Notes under the pieces: model-generated
What the model was told of the DNA's origin: nothing
Seen by the model: the letters and a program-made list of their open reading frames with translations, nothing else
The model's database searches: none
In this document: positions 1-7,232 of the stretch, one piece after another
How positions within the stretch are numbered: position 1 is the stretch's first letter
Layout of the letters: each line of letters opens with the position of its first letter
Made by a program: the position numbers and the translations under genes
Source of the DNA: CAINVV01 sp964506325
GTDB lineage: Bacteria > Bacteroidota > Bacteroidia > Bacteroidales > Prolixibacteraceae
Reading direction: 5' to 3'
Assembly (NCBI GenBank): GCA_964506325.1
Contig: CAZDLO010000047.1
Location: 1-26,968 of the forward strand
DNA length: 26,968 nucleotides

Positions 1-92
1 AAGGTGAAATCTACAAAATTGATGCTGAGCTTTGCACCGATTGTGGATCATGTGCTGAGGTATGTCCGACTGATGCCATATCACCTGAGTGA
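1..92 (+). CDS. C-terminal half of a 2[4Fe-4S] ferredoxin (partial)
   Basis: The window opens inside a gene; the reading frame starts at base 3 and stops with TGA at 90-92. The 29 visible residues contain one complete CxxCxxCxxxCP cluster motif (LCTDCGSCAEVCP), which binds a 4Fe-4S centre. The preceding GEIYKID stretch matches the linker between the two clusters of the small (about 55 residue) bacterial-type ferredoxins common in Bacteroidota. Such proteins carry low-potential electrons in the cytoplasm. The first cluster and the start lie outside the window, so a larger iron-sulfur protein with this C-terminus cannot be excluded. A strong terminator follows within 25 bases, so this is the last gene of its transcript. 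Confidence 0.8.
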   Translation, partial: GEIYKIDAELCTDCGSCAEVCPTDAISPE

Positions 93-113
93 TCAGACAA
101 AAGACTATAAATG

Positions 114-142
114 ACCTGCTTGATTCAAGCAGGTTTTTTTTT
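114..142 (+). terminator. Rho-independent terminator after the ferredoxin gene
   Basis: ACCTGCTTGA (114-123) and TCAAGCAGGT (125-134) form a perfect inverted repeat around a single base, so about 8 bp of stem can form with a short loop. A run of nine T follows directly (134-142). It ends the ferredoxin transcript and separates it from the HutI-like gene. Confidence 0.85.
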
Positions 143-172
143 GCCTTTTTTTCAAAAACCAGCGCCAAAGAG

Positions 173-202
173 TTGTAATGCTCGCATTATTTTTTATCTT
201 TA
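173..202 (+). promoter_or_regulatory. Candidate Bacteroidota-type promoter for the HutI-like gene
   Basis: TTG at 173-175 is followed after 19 bases by TATCTTTA at 195-202, close to the TTG-N19-TAnnTTTG pattern of the Bacteroidota housekeeping sigma factor (last base A instead of G). It lies just after a terminator and about 43 bases before the GTG start at 246. Spacing and placement fit; the boxes are short, so this is moderate evidence. Confidence 0.4.
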
Positions 203-245
203 GGGTAGATAATCTCCAAATTCCTCATTTACAACTATTTCAAAA

Positions 246-1478
246 GTGGAATTATTACTCCTTAACATCAAGGAATTGGTGCAGACCGGTGAAAACCCTC
301 CGTTTTATTTGGCCGGGAAGGATATGGGGCGGCTTCAAACCATTCAAAATGCATTTCTGCTGATGAGTGATGAGATGATAATTGATTATGGCCCCATGGG
401 TGCATTGAATGAATGTGATTTGGAGAATTATGAACTGTTGATGGAGATTGACTGTAAGGGTAGGCTGGTTTTCCCCAGTTTTTGTGATCCCGATTCTCAT
501 CTTCTTTATCCTTTTGGCCAGCTGCATGATTTTACTGGAAAGGGTTCTGATTTCAAAAGAAAGGGAATAAATTTCACAGACTCCTTTATCAGGTTGCACG
601 AATTATCGGTGGATGAGTTATACCTTCAAGCACTTGATCATCTGAAGGAGGTAGTCAGAAAAGGCACCGGGGCCCTGGAGATAAAAAGCGGCTATGGCCT
701 GGAGGCAGATGATGAAGTTAAACTGCTGCAGGTGATCCGGAAACTAAAAGGGACAACGCCACTGGTCATAAAATCTACTTTTTTGGGGTCACATACCTAC
801 CATGAAAATTTCAGAAGGTCATCTTCCAGGTATGTTGATCATATATTGGATATTCTTCCATCCATGGCACAGGATGAACTGGCCGACAACCTTGACTTGT
901 ATTACGATCATCAGTTTTTAACCCTTCATGAGACAGAGACTTTACTTCTTGCCGGACTGCGTCAAGGACTAAATGTTAAGATCCACTCCGATGAGCTCGG
1001 GCTTAACCATCTCAATGAGAAAAATATCCCTGTCTGTCTTGATATTATGGATCAGTCCGGACAACTTACCAGTGAAAAGATCGAGCAGATGGTGACAGCC
1101 GGAATTTTTCCTGTAATAATGCCCGGAGCCTCTTTCTTCCATAATCTGTCCACCTCCTCTGCCAGGGAGATGATTGATGCCGGGTTGCCGCTGGCCATCG
1201 CCACCGACTTTGACCCTGGATCGATGCCTTCCTGCGACATGAAATTTATGCAGTCGCTTGCATGTATCAAATACGGGATGAAACCGGAGGAGGTCATCAA
1301 TGCATCAACCATTAATTCAGCCTACCTGATGGGAATAGGGGAGGGTTATGGCTCAATCACCAGGGGTAAGGCAGCGAATGTATTTGTAACCAGGAAAATA
1401 CCTTCATACCAGTATTTCCCTTATGCCTTTAGCTCAGACCTGATAGAAATGGTCATTCTGGGTGGGGAAATTCACTGA
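246..1478 (+). CDS. Divergent imidazolonepropionase (HutI)-like amidohydrolase with altered active site
   Basis: The 410-residue protein aligns along its whole length with Bacteroidota HutI, which opens the ring of imidazolonepropionate in histidine breakdown. Retained blocks are KSGYGL (147-152), FLGSH (179-183), KIHSDE with zinc ligand H247, MPGASFF (292-298), ATDFDPGS with the metal Asp at D321, and the C-terminal SITRGKAANVF. Key positions differ. The usual HTH metal motif reads DSH (D83, H85). The substrate Arg after the conserved AGS is replaced at Q92. The catalytic His of the VDHLE block falls at I267. The GGGI loop is absent. These changes argue against normal HutI catalysis, so it may be a pseudoenzyme or act on another substrate. 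The start is GTG; an in-frame stop at 210-212 and no ATG between leave no better choice. No other hut gene is visible. The family call is firm, the function open. Confidence 0.8.
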   Translation: MELLLLNIKELVQTGENPPFYLAGKDMGRLQTIQNAFLLMSDEMIIDYGPMGALNECDLENYELLMEIDCKGRLVFPSFCDPDSHLLYPFGQLHDFTGKGSDFKRKGINFTDSFIRLHELSVDELYLQALDHLKEVVRKGTGALEIKSGYGLEADDEVKLLQVIRKLKGTTPLVIKSTFLGSHTYHENFRRSSSRYVDHILDILPSMAQDELADNLDLYYDHQFLTLHETETLLLAGLRQGLNVKIHSDELGLNHLNEKNIPVCLDIMDQSGQLTSEKIEQMVTAGIFPVIMPGASFFHNLSTSSAREMIDAGLPLAIATDFDPGSMPSCDMKFMQSLACIKYGMKPEEVINASTINSAYLMGIGEGYGSITRGKAANVFVTRKIPSYQYFPYAFSSDLIEMVILGGEIH

Positions 1479-1513
1479 AACACTTTGACACTAGCCTTAG
1501 TTCAATATCCTGG

Positions 1514-2023
1514 TCAGGAAGTTTTAAACATTCTGACAATTCCGTAAACCATTGGTATATAGAATAGTGCGATAAATACCGGTACAACCCAAACTACAGG
1601 CAAAGTCGCGTGGTTGTTGGCTGTCCAAAACGTCAGAAGAACGATTAGTGAAAAGGTGAGTACCACCATAAATTTTAAATACCTGATCAGTTTTGTTGCA
1701 ATAGTGTATTGTTTCTCAGCATTCTGCATTGTAATTTTTGTCGGGTAATTGAATGCATGAGGATACTTGTTCAGAATTGACATCCCGATATAGAGCAGGG
1801 AACTTACAACGGGTAAAATAAACAACGAACCTTTAATCCCAAAGTTATCAGGCTTTCCTGTGAAATTAAAATGTGTGGGAATAGTTTCCGGAATATCGGA
1901 ATAACTCCATGCTAACATGGCCCACATGAAAACAATAACAAGCCAGCAAAGTGTTTCTAAAAAGTAGTCAGTCCAAGTCAAAACAACTTTAACTTTCGGC
2001 CTTTCCTCCTTTTTTGTTGTCAT
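1514..2023 (-). CDS. DUF1648-domain integral membrane protein
   Basis: This 169-residue protein has four predicted membrane helices (about residues 24-43, 66-84, 112-132, 141-161). Between helices 1 and 2 it carries the DUF1648 signature: IPETIPTHFNFTGKPDNFG, an Ile-Pro-x-His-Phe-Asn core followed by Gly-x-Pro-Asp. DUF1648 occurs in SdpI-type immunity proteins and in many small membrane proteins whose role is unknown. The SdpI C-terminal domain is not evident here, so an immunity role should not be assumed. The charged N-terminus (MTTKKEERPK) is cytosolic by the positive-inside rule. It lies downstream of the secreted TIM-barrel gene in the same direction, separated by a heptamer repeat array. 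Confidence 0.75.
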   Translation of the reverse strand: MTTKKEERPKVKVVLTWTDYFLETLCWLVIVFMWAMLAWSYSDIPETIPTHFNFTGKPDNFGIKGSLFILPVVSSLLYIGMSILNKYPHAFNYPTKITMQNAEKQYTIATKLIRYLKFMVVLTFSLIVLLTFWTANNHATLPVVWVVPVFIALFYIPMVYGIVRMFKTS

Positions 2024-2060
2024 TGAAAGTGCTATTCTTAAGTATCCCTATGCCCTCCAG

Positions 2061-2121
2061 TTCATAACTCATAACTCATAACTCATAATTCATAACTCAT
2101 AATTCATCACTCATAACTCAC
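2061..2121. repeat. Heptamer tandem repeat array (AACTCAT; TGAGTTA in gene sense)
   Basis: Eight head-to-tail units fill 2066-2121, mostly AACTCAT with variants AATTCAT, CACTCAT and AACTCAC, preceded by a partial unit at 2061-2065. The array begins on the stop codon (2118-2120) of the upstream minus-strand gene and fills most of the gap to the next one. In gene sense a TGA recurs every seven bases and so falls in all three frames. A second array of the same unit lies at 19266-19335. Confidence 0.9.
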
Positions 2122-3953
2122 TTCCCGATCCACACCCGGGATCTTGCCGGTATGGTTACGGTCAACCGGTTTTCTTTTATAGTCATCTCTTTTCCGTCAA
2201 AGCGATCCCTGAGTTTTCCTTCCTGTTTCAAGGCGATTTTTACTTCGGCAGGAGCCTGGTTGTAGTTCTGAATGACGAAACTTCCATCACTTAATTGCTG
2301 AAAGGAGACGCGTGCAGGAGCATCCATCACCGGCAGATCTGGGAGTTGCAACGCAGCCCGAAGCGTATTGGCCCAGTCCCTTGGCATATCATAGATGCCC
2401 AGTTGTCTCGGAGACAGAAGCACCTCTCCGACAGCCGCAAAATCTGCTTCCGAGAATGTGTGAACATTAAGCACGTAAATATTCCCTGCACTGTTTTTCA
2501 GTAAGAATGGGATACGGCTATTGCCGTTTTTTGCCTCAAGCAGAACTGTTGATCCCCTGGTTTTGAGCTGGGACTCAAGTTTAAGGGGAAGCTTCATGGC
2601 GAGCGACTGGTTGTTGGTGATAATTTCAGGAGCCTCTGAGGGGCTGATGGTAACAGGCCATTCCACGCCGGCCATCCGGGCAATCTTCTCTCCGTCAGGT
2701 GCATTGGCCAGGAAGCCGGCTGTTAAAACCAACCTGTTTCCTTTTTTTAGAGAGGCTTCAATTTTCCGTGTAATATCCTTGTCTGTTGCAGCTTGTGTTG
2801 GCAAAAGAATCAATTTTGCATCAACAGGGTACGAGGAAGCCGGCACCAGCGATACTCCGAACATTCCGATCCCGTCCATCAGGTAAAGATCACCACCCGC
2901 ATCACTCTGAGGAGGTTTGTAGCCGACAGTTCCGATTACCGGATTATGTGCGACAATTTTTGCAAGATCGGCCAGCTGACCGAATTTCTCCTGCAGCAGG
3001 CGGTTTCCCGGATGGTCTTGCAGGAGGTCGTACATACTGAAAAAAACCAGCTCTTTGGCTCCGGCAAGGACTGACTGGTAAGCCTGTTCAACAAAATCAT
3101 CGGCGTTGCAATCGCCATAATCAAACCACGCCCCACCCATCTTCTTTCCCCCGAATGTGGAAATCCAGCGGTAATTGATAAATCCTTCATACGGCTGCAC
3201 AAAGCCGTACCTTTGCGTGTATTGTCCCCTCGATTCAGTGCCAACCCATACTTCATCGAAGAGCTTTGGGCCGGTTTCAACGTCGTAGCCAAACATATGG
3301 AAGCGGTCGTACCACTGTGGATATTTGATGATGATTTTCAGCCCGGGATTCGCCTTTTTGGCCGGTCGGATAAATAGTTCATCCTGCAGCCTGGTCAGCA
3401 GTGCCCTTCTGTAGACAGACCAGCTTTGATCCCCTTTGGCAGTTTTTGACTCTATGCTGGTATCAGAGGTGCAGAGAAAATCATCTATCACAAAAGTATC
3501 AAACAGGGGAGCAACGTTTATCATCACCTCCTTGAAATCATCCTGTGTTTTTTTATTCTGCCAGTTGCACCAGGTAAGGGGTCCTTCCTGTTTTTTGGCA
3601 AAATCATCACCAGGAACTGTCGCTATTCCGCCAACTACCTCAAAGCCGTTCTCCTTGATAAACTGAATATATTTCCTGAGTGAGTCAGGTTTCAGTACCA
3701 GTCCCGAACGGTATACTTCCAGGTATACTTTCGAAATGCCGTTGTTTTTTAAGGTGGCAAGCACTTTCTTCCTTCCTTCCTGGGTAGAGAAGAATTCATT
3801 TATACAATGAGCAGTTGCATAAGTGCTGATTTTCAGATCATTTTTTCTTGACCGGGCGAATTCAAAATAGTCGGATCCGCTTTTTGTTGTTTGGGAAAGT
3901 GCTCCCGTCCATGTCAGGACCACAAGTAAAGATGCAAGGATAATGGTTTTCAT
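2118..3953 (-). CDS. Secreted TIM-barrel glycosidase-like protein, family not recognised
   Basis: From the Met at 3953 the product is 611 residues. That start gives a clean signal peptide (MKTIILASLLVVLTWTGALSQ); an in-frame ATG at 3992 would add 13 residues in front of it and is less likely. The N-terminal 330 residues look like a (beta/alpha)8 barrel, with strand-end segments such as KVYLEVYRSG, FDTFVIDDF (acidic pair), LKIIIKYPQW, FDEVWVGTES and ELVFFSMYD. The next part (KLILLPTQAATDKDITRKI, NRLVLTAGFLAN) resembles the Rossmann-like domain after the barrel in GH42-type glycosidases. A beta-sandwich-like tail ends the protein. This suggests a periplasmic or surface carbohydrate-active protein. 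I cannot name a family, and no catalytic Glu pair is certain. Confidence 0.6.
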   Translation of the reverse strand: MKTIILASLLVVLTWTGALSQTTKSGSDYFEFARSRKNDLKISTYATAHCINEFFSTQEGRKKVLATLKNNGISKVYLEVYRSGLVLKPDSLRKYIQFIKENGFEVVGGIATVPGDDFAKKQEGPLTWCNWQNKKTQDDFKEVMINVAPLFDTFVIDDFLCTSDTSIESKTAKGDQSWSVYRRALLTRLQDELFIRPAKKANPGLKIIIKYPQWYDRFHMFGYDVETGPKLFDEVWVGTESRGQYTQRYGFVQPYEGFINYRWISTFGGKKMGGAWFDYGDCNADDFVEQAYQSVLAGAKELVFFSMYDLLQDHPGNRLLQEKFGQLADLAKIVAHNPVIGTVGYKPPQSDAGGDLYLMDGIGMFGVSLVPASSYPVDAKLILLPTQAATDKDITRKIEASLKKGNRLVLTAGFLANAPDGEKIARMAGVEWPVTISPSEAPEIITNNQSLAMKLPLKLESQLKTRGSTVLLEAKNGNSRIPFLLKNSAGNIYVLNVHTFSEADFAAVGEVLLSPRQLGIYDMPRDWANTLRAALQLPDLPVMDAPARVSFQQLSDGSFVIQNYNQAPAEVKIALKQEGKLRDRFDGKEMTIKENRLTVTIPARSRVWIGK

Positions 3954-4085
3954 AGTATCAGTATAGTGTTTAGAATCAAATGCTAACAACAAAAAGCTGC
4001 ATTACAATTTCACGAAAAGCCGATCGGATTGCAGTCTGTCAGGATATGCTGCAAAAATTTCAGGCCCGCACCTTACGTAGAATGG

Positions 4086-4838
4086 TTATAAATAATAAAC
4101 AAACCCTATTGATCCAATCACCGCCTCTTTAATGACGGTAGTGGCTCCACTGTTAAGCTGCGTTGTTTTTATGGTATTGTTTTCTTTGACCGTTTTTAAC
4201 TCTTCCCATTTGTTGTTGGACCGGGAGTACTGATAATCTGCCGAAAGTTTGAGATGAATTTTCTCCACGACTTTCATTCGTATGGCAGTACCTGCCGAAA
4301 AATCCATGGAAATGTTCAGCGCATTGGTATTCCGCTGTAAATATTCCCAGTTGTTGGCAGGATTTGCGAACAGCAGATGCTGGTCTGGAAGATAGGTGAC
4401 GTTCATACCTGTCATGCCTTGAAAATCCCATGCCAGGCGGTCAAAATTGATGGTGTAGACAGGACCGAATATCAGGCTGTTTGACATCAGGGAGTTGATG
4501 GATAATTTCAGGAACTCACGCTCAGTTTCAACGAAAGGTACTTGTACTTTCATCCTGTTTTCCATCATTGTTCCCACACCGTTTCGGTTGACAGGATTGC
4601 TGTTCAGCATCACCATTCCCTTTAATCCCCAGTTTCTGCTCAGCGGATAGGTTGCATCAAGACTGAGGGCAAACCCACTGAGGGCAAACCCTGCTTCCTG
4701 ATTCTCCGGATTTGTGTTGGCAAATGAACCTACAGGCCAGCACCTCCCCATTGAGATTGAAAAATACCAGTTGTCAGGTTGTGCTGACAATTGAGGTGTG
4801 ATGAGCAATAACACAATGGAAAACAGAAGGTTTCTCAT
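4086..4838 (-). CDS. Outer-membrane beta-barrel-like protein of unknown function
   Basis: The 250-residue product has a signal peptide (MRNLLFSIVLLLITPQLSA, cleavage probably before QPDN). It then shows alternating hydrophobic/polar strands rich in aromatic residues: WYFSISMGR, FALSLDATYPL, WGLKGMVMLNS, LIFGPVYTI, IHLKLSADYQYS. It ends in GSIGFVYYL, a C-terminal strand with aromatic residues as in outer-membrane barrels. The first strand and GSF segment resemble porin-like families of Bacteroidota. The start lies 25 bases after the stop of the 4864-5712 gene, so the two are probably co-transcribed. Function is unknown; a small transporter or surface protein is possible. Confidence 0.6.
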   Translation of the reverse strand: MRNLLFSIVLLLITPQLSAQPDNWYFSISMGRCWPVGSFANTNPENQEAGFALSGFALSLDATYPLSRNWGLKGMVMLNSNPVNRNGVGTMMENRMKVQVPFVETEREFLKLSINSLMSNSLIFGPVYTINFDRLAWDFQGMTGMNVTYLPDQHLLFANPANNWEYLQRNTNALNISMDFSAGTAIRMKVVEKIHLKLSADYQYSRSNNKWEELKTVKENNTIKTTQLNSGATTVIKEAVIGSIGFVYYL

Positions 4839-4863
4839 GCTGCCTGAGATTGGAACCGGTTTC

Positions 4864-5712
4864 TTATTTTTTTAGAAAATTAATGAAAAAAAATGGCAGA
4901 ATTGCACCCTGGATAATTTTTCCTGTCGCAGGATCAAGCTGAGAACCAAAAAGGCTGTGAGGAATTGAAAAAATGCCAAGTGTAACGATCATTGCCGCAA
5001 CAACCCAGTACCTGGATTCCTGTTTCCTGTTGAACCAGTAAGCGATCACCCAGGCTAAAAAAGCTATCAGTGTCTTGTTGTCTGTTAGGTCCCAGCCAAA
5101 GGGAACTCCGGCCCAAAGTTCATCGAACGCATATTTTTGTACCAGGGGACCCATAATAAGCCCCCCTACAAAGATGGTTCCAAGCGTAATCTTCATCATT
5201 CTCAGGGAAGGAATTTTGAAGAGTGCAAAAAACCCAGCCACATTGCTGAACAGCATGGAGAGAAACATGATGAGAATATGGGGAATCAGCACGAAAGCAG
5301 GTACATATCCCTTGAATCGTATAACAGTTGGTTCGCCATTGTTTATTACAAACTGCTCATTGCCTTTGCTAAGGGTGATCCGGTATTCCAGCTTGCCTGC
5401 CATTCCCTGGTGTGGGAGCGGGGCTGAGAGATTGTTCCCCTCACGTGTCATGGACAGTTTTGTATAATCCACTTTTTGCGGGTAAATCCGGTATTCAAGA
5501 GTCCCTGAAACCTCCTGGTTCGGAATAGGAATGGTAATAGGGCAATCGCCTGATCCATCAAAGGTTCTGATGAGTTTTATCTTATAGGTATTCCCGGCTA
5601 TAACAGCTTTGGTTCGCTGTGGATGTGTCGGTCCGGTTAATCTTTGGTAAATGGCTGCAGATGCTGTTAACGCTACAGCGAAGATCCAGATCAATGTTTT
5701 CTTATTTTGCAT
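4864..5712 (-). CDS. Membrane protein with an extracytoplasmic domain and five or so C-terminal helices, unknown
   Basis: I do not recognise this 282-residue protein. A membrane helix at about 7-25 is followed by an extracytoplasmic domain (35-130). That domain contains two similar strands, SGTLEYRIYP near 70 and AGKLEYRITL near 106, suggesting an internal repeat, and a lone Cys in GSGDCPI. From about 136 there are further helices (137-155, 157-166, 176-190, 214-228, 235-250, 268-280). The helices carry histidines (H145, H252) and a GWDLTDNKTL loop that looks like a conserved motif. The protein is the likely first gene of a unit with the beta-barrel gene 25 bases downstream. A sensor, transporter or assembly role are all possible. 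Confidence 0.55.
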   Translation of the reverse strand: MQNKKTLIWIFAVALTASAAIYQRLTGPTHPQRTKAVIAGNTYKIKLIRTFDGSGDCPITIPIPNQEVSGTLEYRIYPQKVDYTKLSMTREGNNLSAPLPHQGMAGKLEYRITLSKGNEQFVINNGEPTVIRFKGYVPAFVLIPHILIMFLSMLFSNVAGFFALFKIPSLRMMKITLGTIFVGGLIMGPLVQKYAFDELWAGVPFGWDLTDNKTLIAFLAWVIAYWFNRKQESRYWVVAAMIVTLGIFSIPHSLFGSQLDPATGKIIQGAILPFFFINFLKK

Positions 5713-6066
5713 GGTGTACAGTTTTTTTCAAAAATTTTAATTTCCTTCCGGGAAAGTTCTACGAAATAAACTCCCTTACGTTTCATTCAGACTACCGGAT
5801 GATCAATAATGTTGTGAAATTACAATATTGCGATATTAAAAATAAGGGTCCGGATCTATTTTTTCTTTTTAGGAGAGAAATCTGATCTATTTAGCTGGAG
5901 AGAAGTGGAGTTTTGTTATTTTTACCTTCAGTTCTTCCTTATTGTTTGCAAAAGCAACATTTGCGGATGAAGAAGAGGCAACGGATGGTTAATAATGCAA
6001 TGCCTTTTGGTAAATATTTCGATTATTTGTTTGATATACAATTATTTAATTAATATAATTTTACCC

Positions 6067-7137
6067 ATGAAAATTAAGTCAGCCGTATTTATTGGTGTTA
6101 TTTTACTGGAGTGTATGGCCATACAACCACTGTTGGCAAAACAGGGCCCGGGCAAGGAGCAGGGGAAAGTGACCTTTGTAGATAAGAGTGACCAGAAGCA
6201 GGTAGATGTAATGATGGACGGAAAGCTTTTCACTTCTTACATCTGGCCGGACAATGTCATGAAGCCGGTTCTATATCCTGTCATAACTGCCTCCGGAAGT
6301 GAGGTTACGCGCGGTTATCCGCTGAAACCGAGATCCGGTGAACGCGTGGATCACCCCCATCATATTGGAATATGGTTCAATTACGGTGATGTAAATAAAC
6401 TTGACTTCTGGAACAATTCTGAAGCTATTTCACCTGACAGGAAAAATGAATATGGTAACATTCACCATAAATCCATTGAAAAGAAAGAGGGCGGCAAGGG
6501 GCACGGACTTCTGGTTGTAACTTCTTCCTGGGATACACCGGAGGGAAAATCACTGCTGTCCGATAAAACTGAAATGTATTTCAGCAACCAGGGCAACACA
6601 AGGATTATTGACCGGATTACCACCCTTACGGCAGGCATACTTCCAGTTTCCATGGCTGACAACAAAGAAGGTGTCATTGCCATCCGTGTTGCGAGGCAAC
6701 TTGAGCTGCCTTCAAAGGAACAGCTTATTCTTACTGATGCAAAAGGCAACCCCACGACTGTAAAAACGATGACCAACGAGGGAGTTTCAGGCAGTTACCG
6801 CAGCAGTGAGGGCATCAAAGATGATGCAGTATGGTCTACAAGGGGGAAATGGATGGATCTGAGCGGCACCATAGGTAATGAGAAAGTGGCCGTTGTAATC
6901 TGCGATCATCCAAAAAATGTAGGTTATCCGACCTACTGGCATGCAAGGGGCTATGGCTTGTTCGCTGCAAATCCTCTTGGATGGAGCGTTTTTTCAAAAG
7001 GTAAGGAGACCCTGAACTTCAATATCCCGGCAGGGAAGTCGGCTACATTCAGGTACAGGTTGGTTATTCACAACGGATCTGACCTGACTGATGAAGCCAT
7101 CAATGCCATTGCTGATGATTTTGCAGGGAAATACTGA
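6067..7137 (+). CDS. Secreted PmoA-like (DUF6807) family protein
   Basis: The Met at 6067 gives a 356-residue protein with a good signal peptide (MKIKSAVFIGVILLECMA...LLAK). An upstream in-frame Met at 5995 would add an AT-rich, unlikely extension. The body matches the family annotated as PmoA/DUF6807 (PF14100): a strand-rich fold with GYPLKPRSGERVDHPHHIG, the HPHHxGxWFxYGDVN signature and a closing block NPLGWSVFSKGKETLNF. Despite the name, these proteins are not methane monooxygenase subunits. In Bacteroidota they are secreted and usually sit near polysaccharide or sugar-oxidation genes. Their biochemical role is unsettled. A perfect terminator follows 19 bases after the stop, so the gene is probably monocistronic. 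Confidence 0.8.
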   Translation: MKIKSAVFIGVILLECMAIQPLLAKQGPGKEQGKVTFVDKSDQKQVDVMMDGKLFTSYIWPDNVMKPVLYPVITASGSEVTRGYPLKPRSGERVDHPHHIGIWFNYGDVNKLDFWNNSEAISPDRKNEYGNIHHKSIEKKEGGKGHGLLVVTSSWDTPEGKSLLSDKTEMYFSNQGNTRIIDRITTLTAGILPVSMADNKEGVIAIRVARQLELPSKEQLILTDAKGNPTTVKTMTNEGVSGSYRSSEGIKDDAVWSTRGKWMDLSGTIGNEKVAVVICDHPKNVGYPTYWHARGYGLFAANPLGWSVFSKGKETLNFNIPAGKSATFRYRLVIHNGSDLTDEAINAIADDFAGKY

Positions 7138-7155
7138 TCCCTGTTTTATCCACAG

Positions 7156-7190
7156 ATAAAAAAATCCGGATTCATTCCGGATTTTTTTAT
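7156..7190. terminator. Perfect 15-bp terminator hairpin, bidirectional
   Basis: The arms 7156-7170 (ATAAAAAAATCCGGA) and 7176-7190 are exact reverse complements around a TTCAT loop. The right arm ends in a run of seven T and the left begins with a run of seven A, so it can stop transcripts from either side. It separates the DUF6807 gene from the SpmAB gene. Confidence 0.85.
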
Positions 7191-7232
7191 TTTTACCATC
7201 TCATGTAACCCGGATCATTACTTTCAGACTGA

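Noticed and set aside
255..599. 114-codon minus-strand frame inside the HutI-like gene
   Set aside because: Shadow frame of a well-supported gene on the other strand, with no independent protein features.
1514..2023. SdpI-type toxin immunity function for the DUF1648 protein
   Set aside because: The SdpI C-terminal domain and a neighbouring toxin gene are not visible; only the DUF1648 signature is supported.
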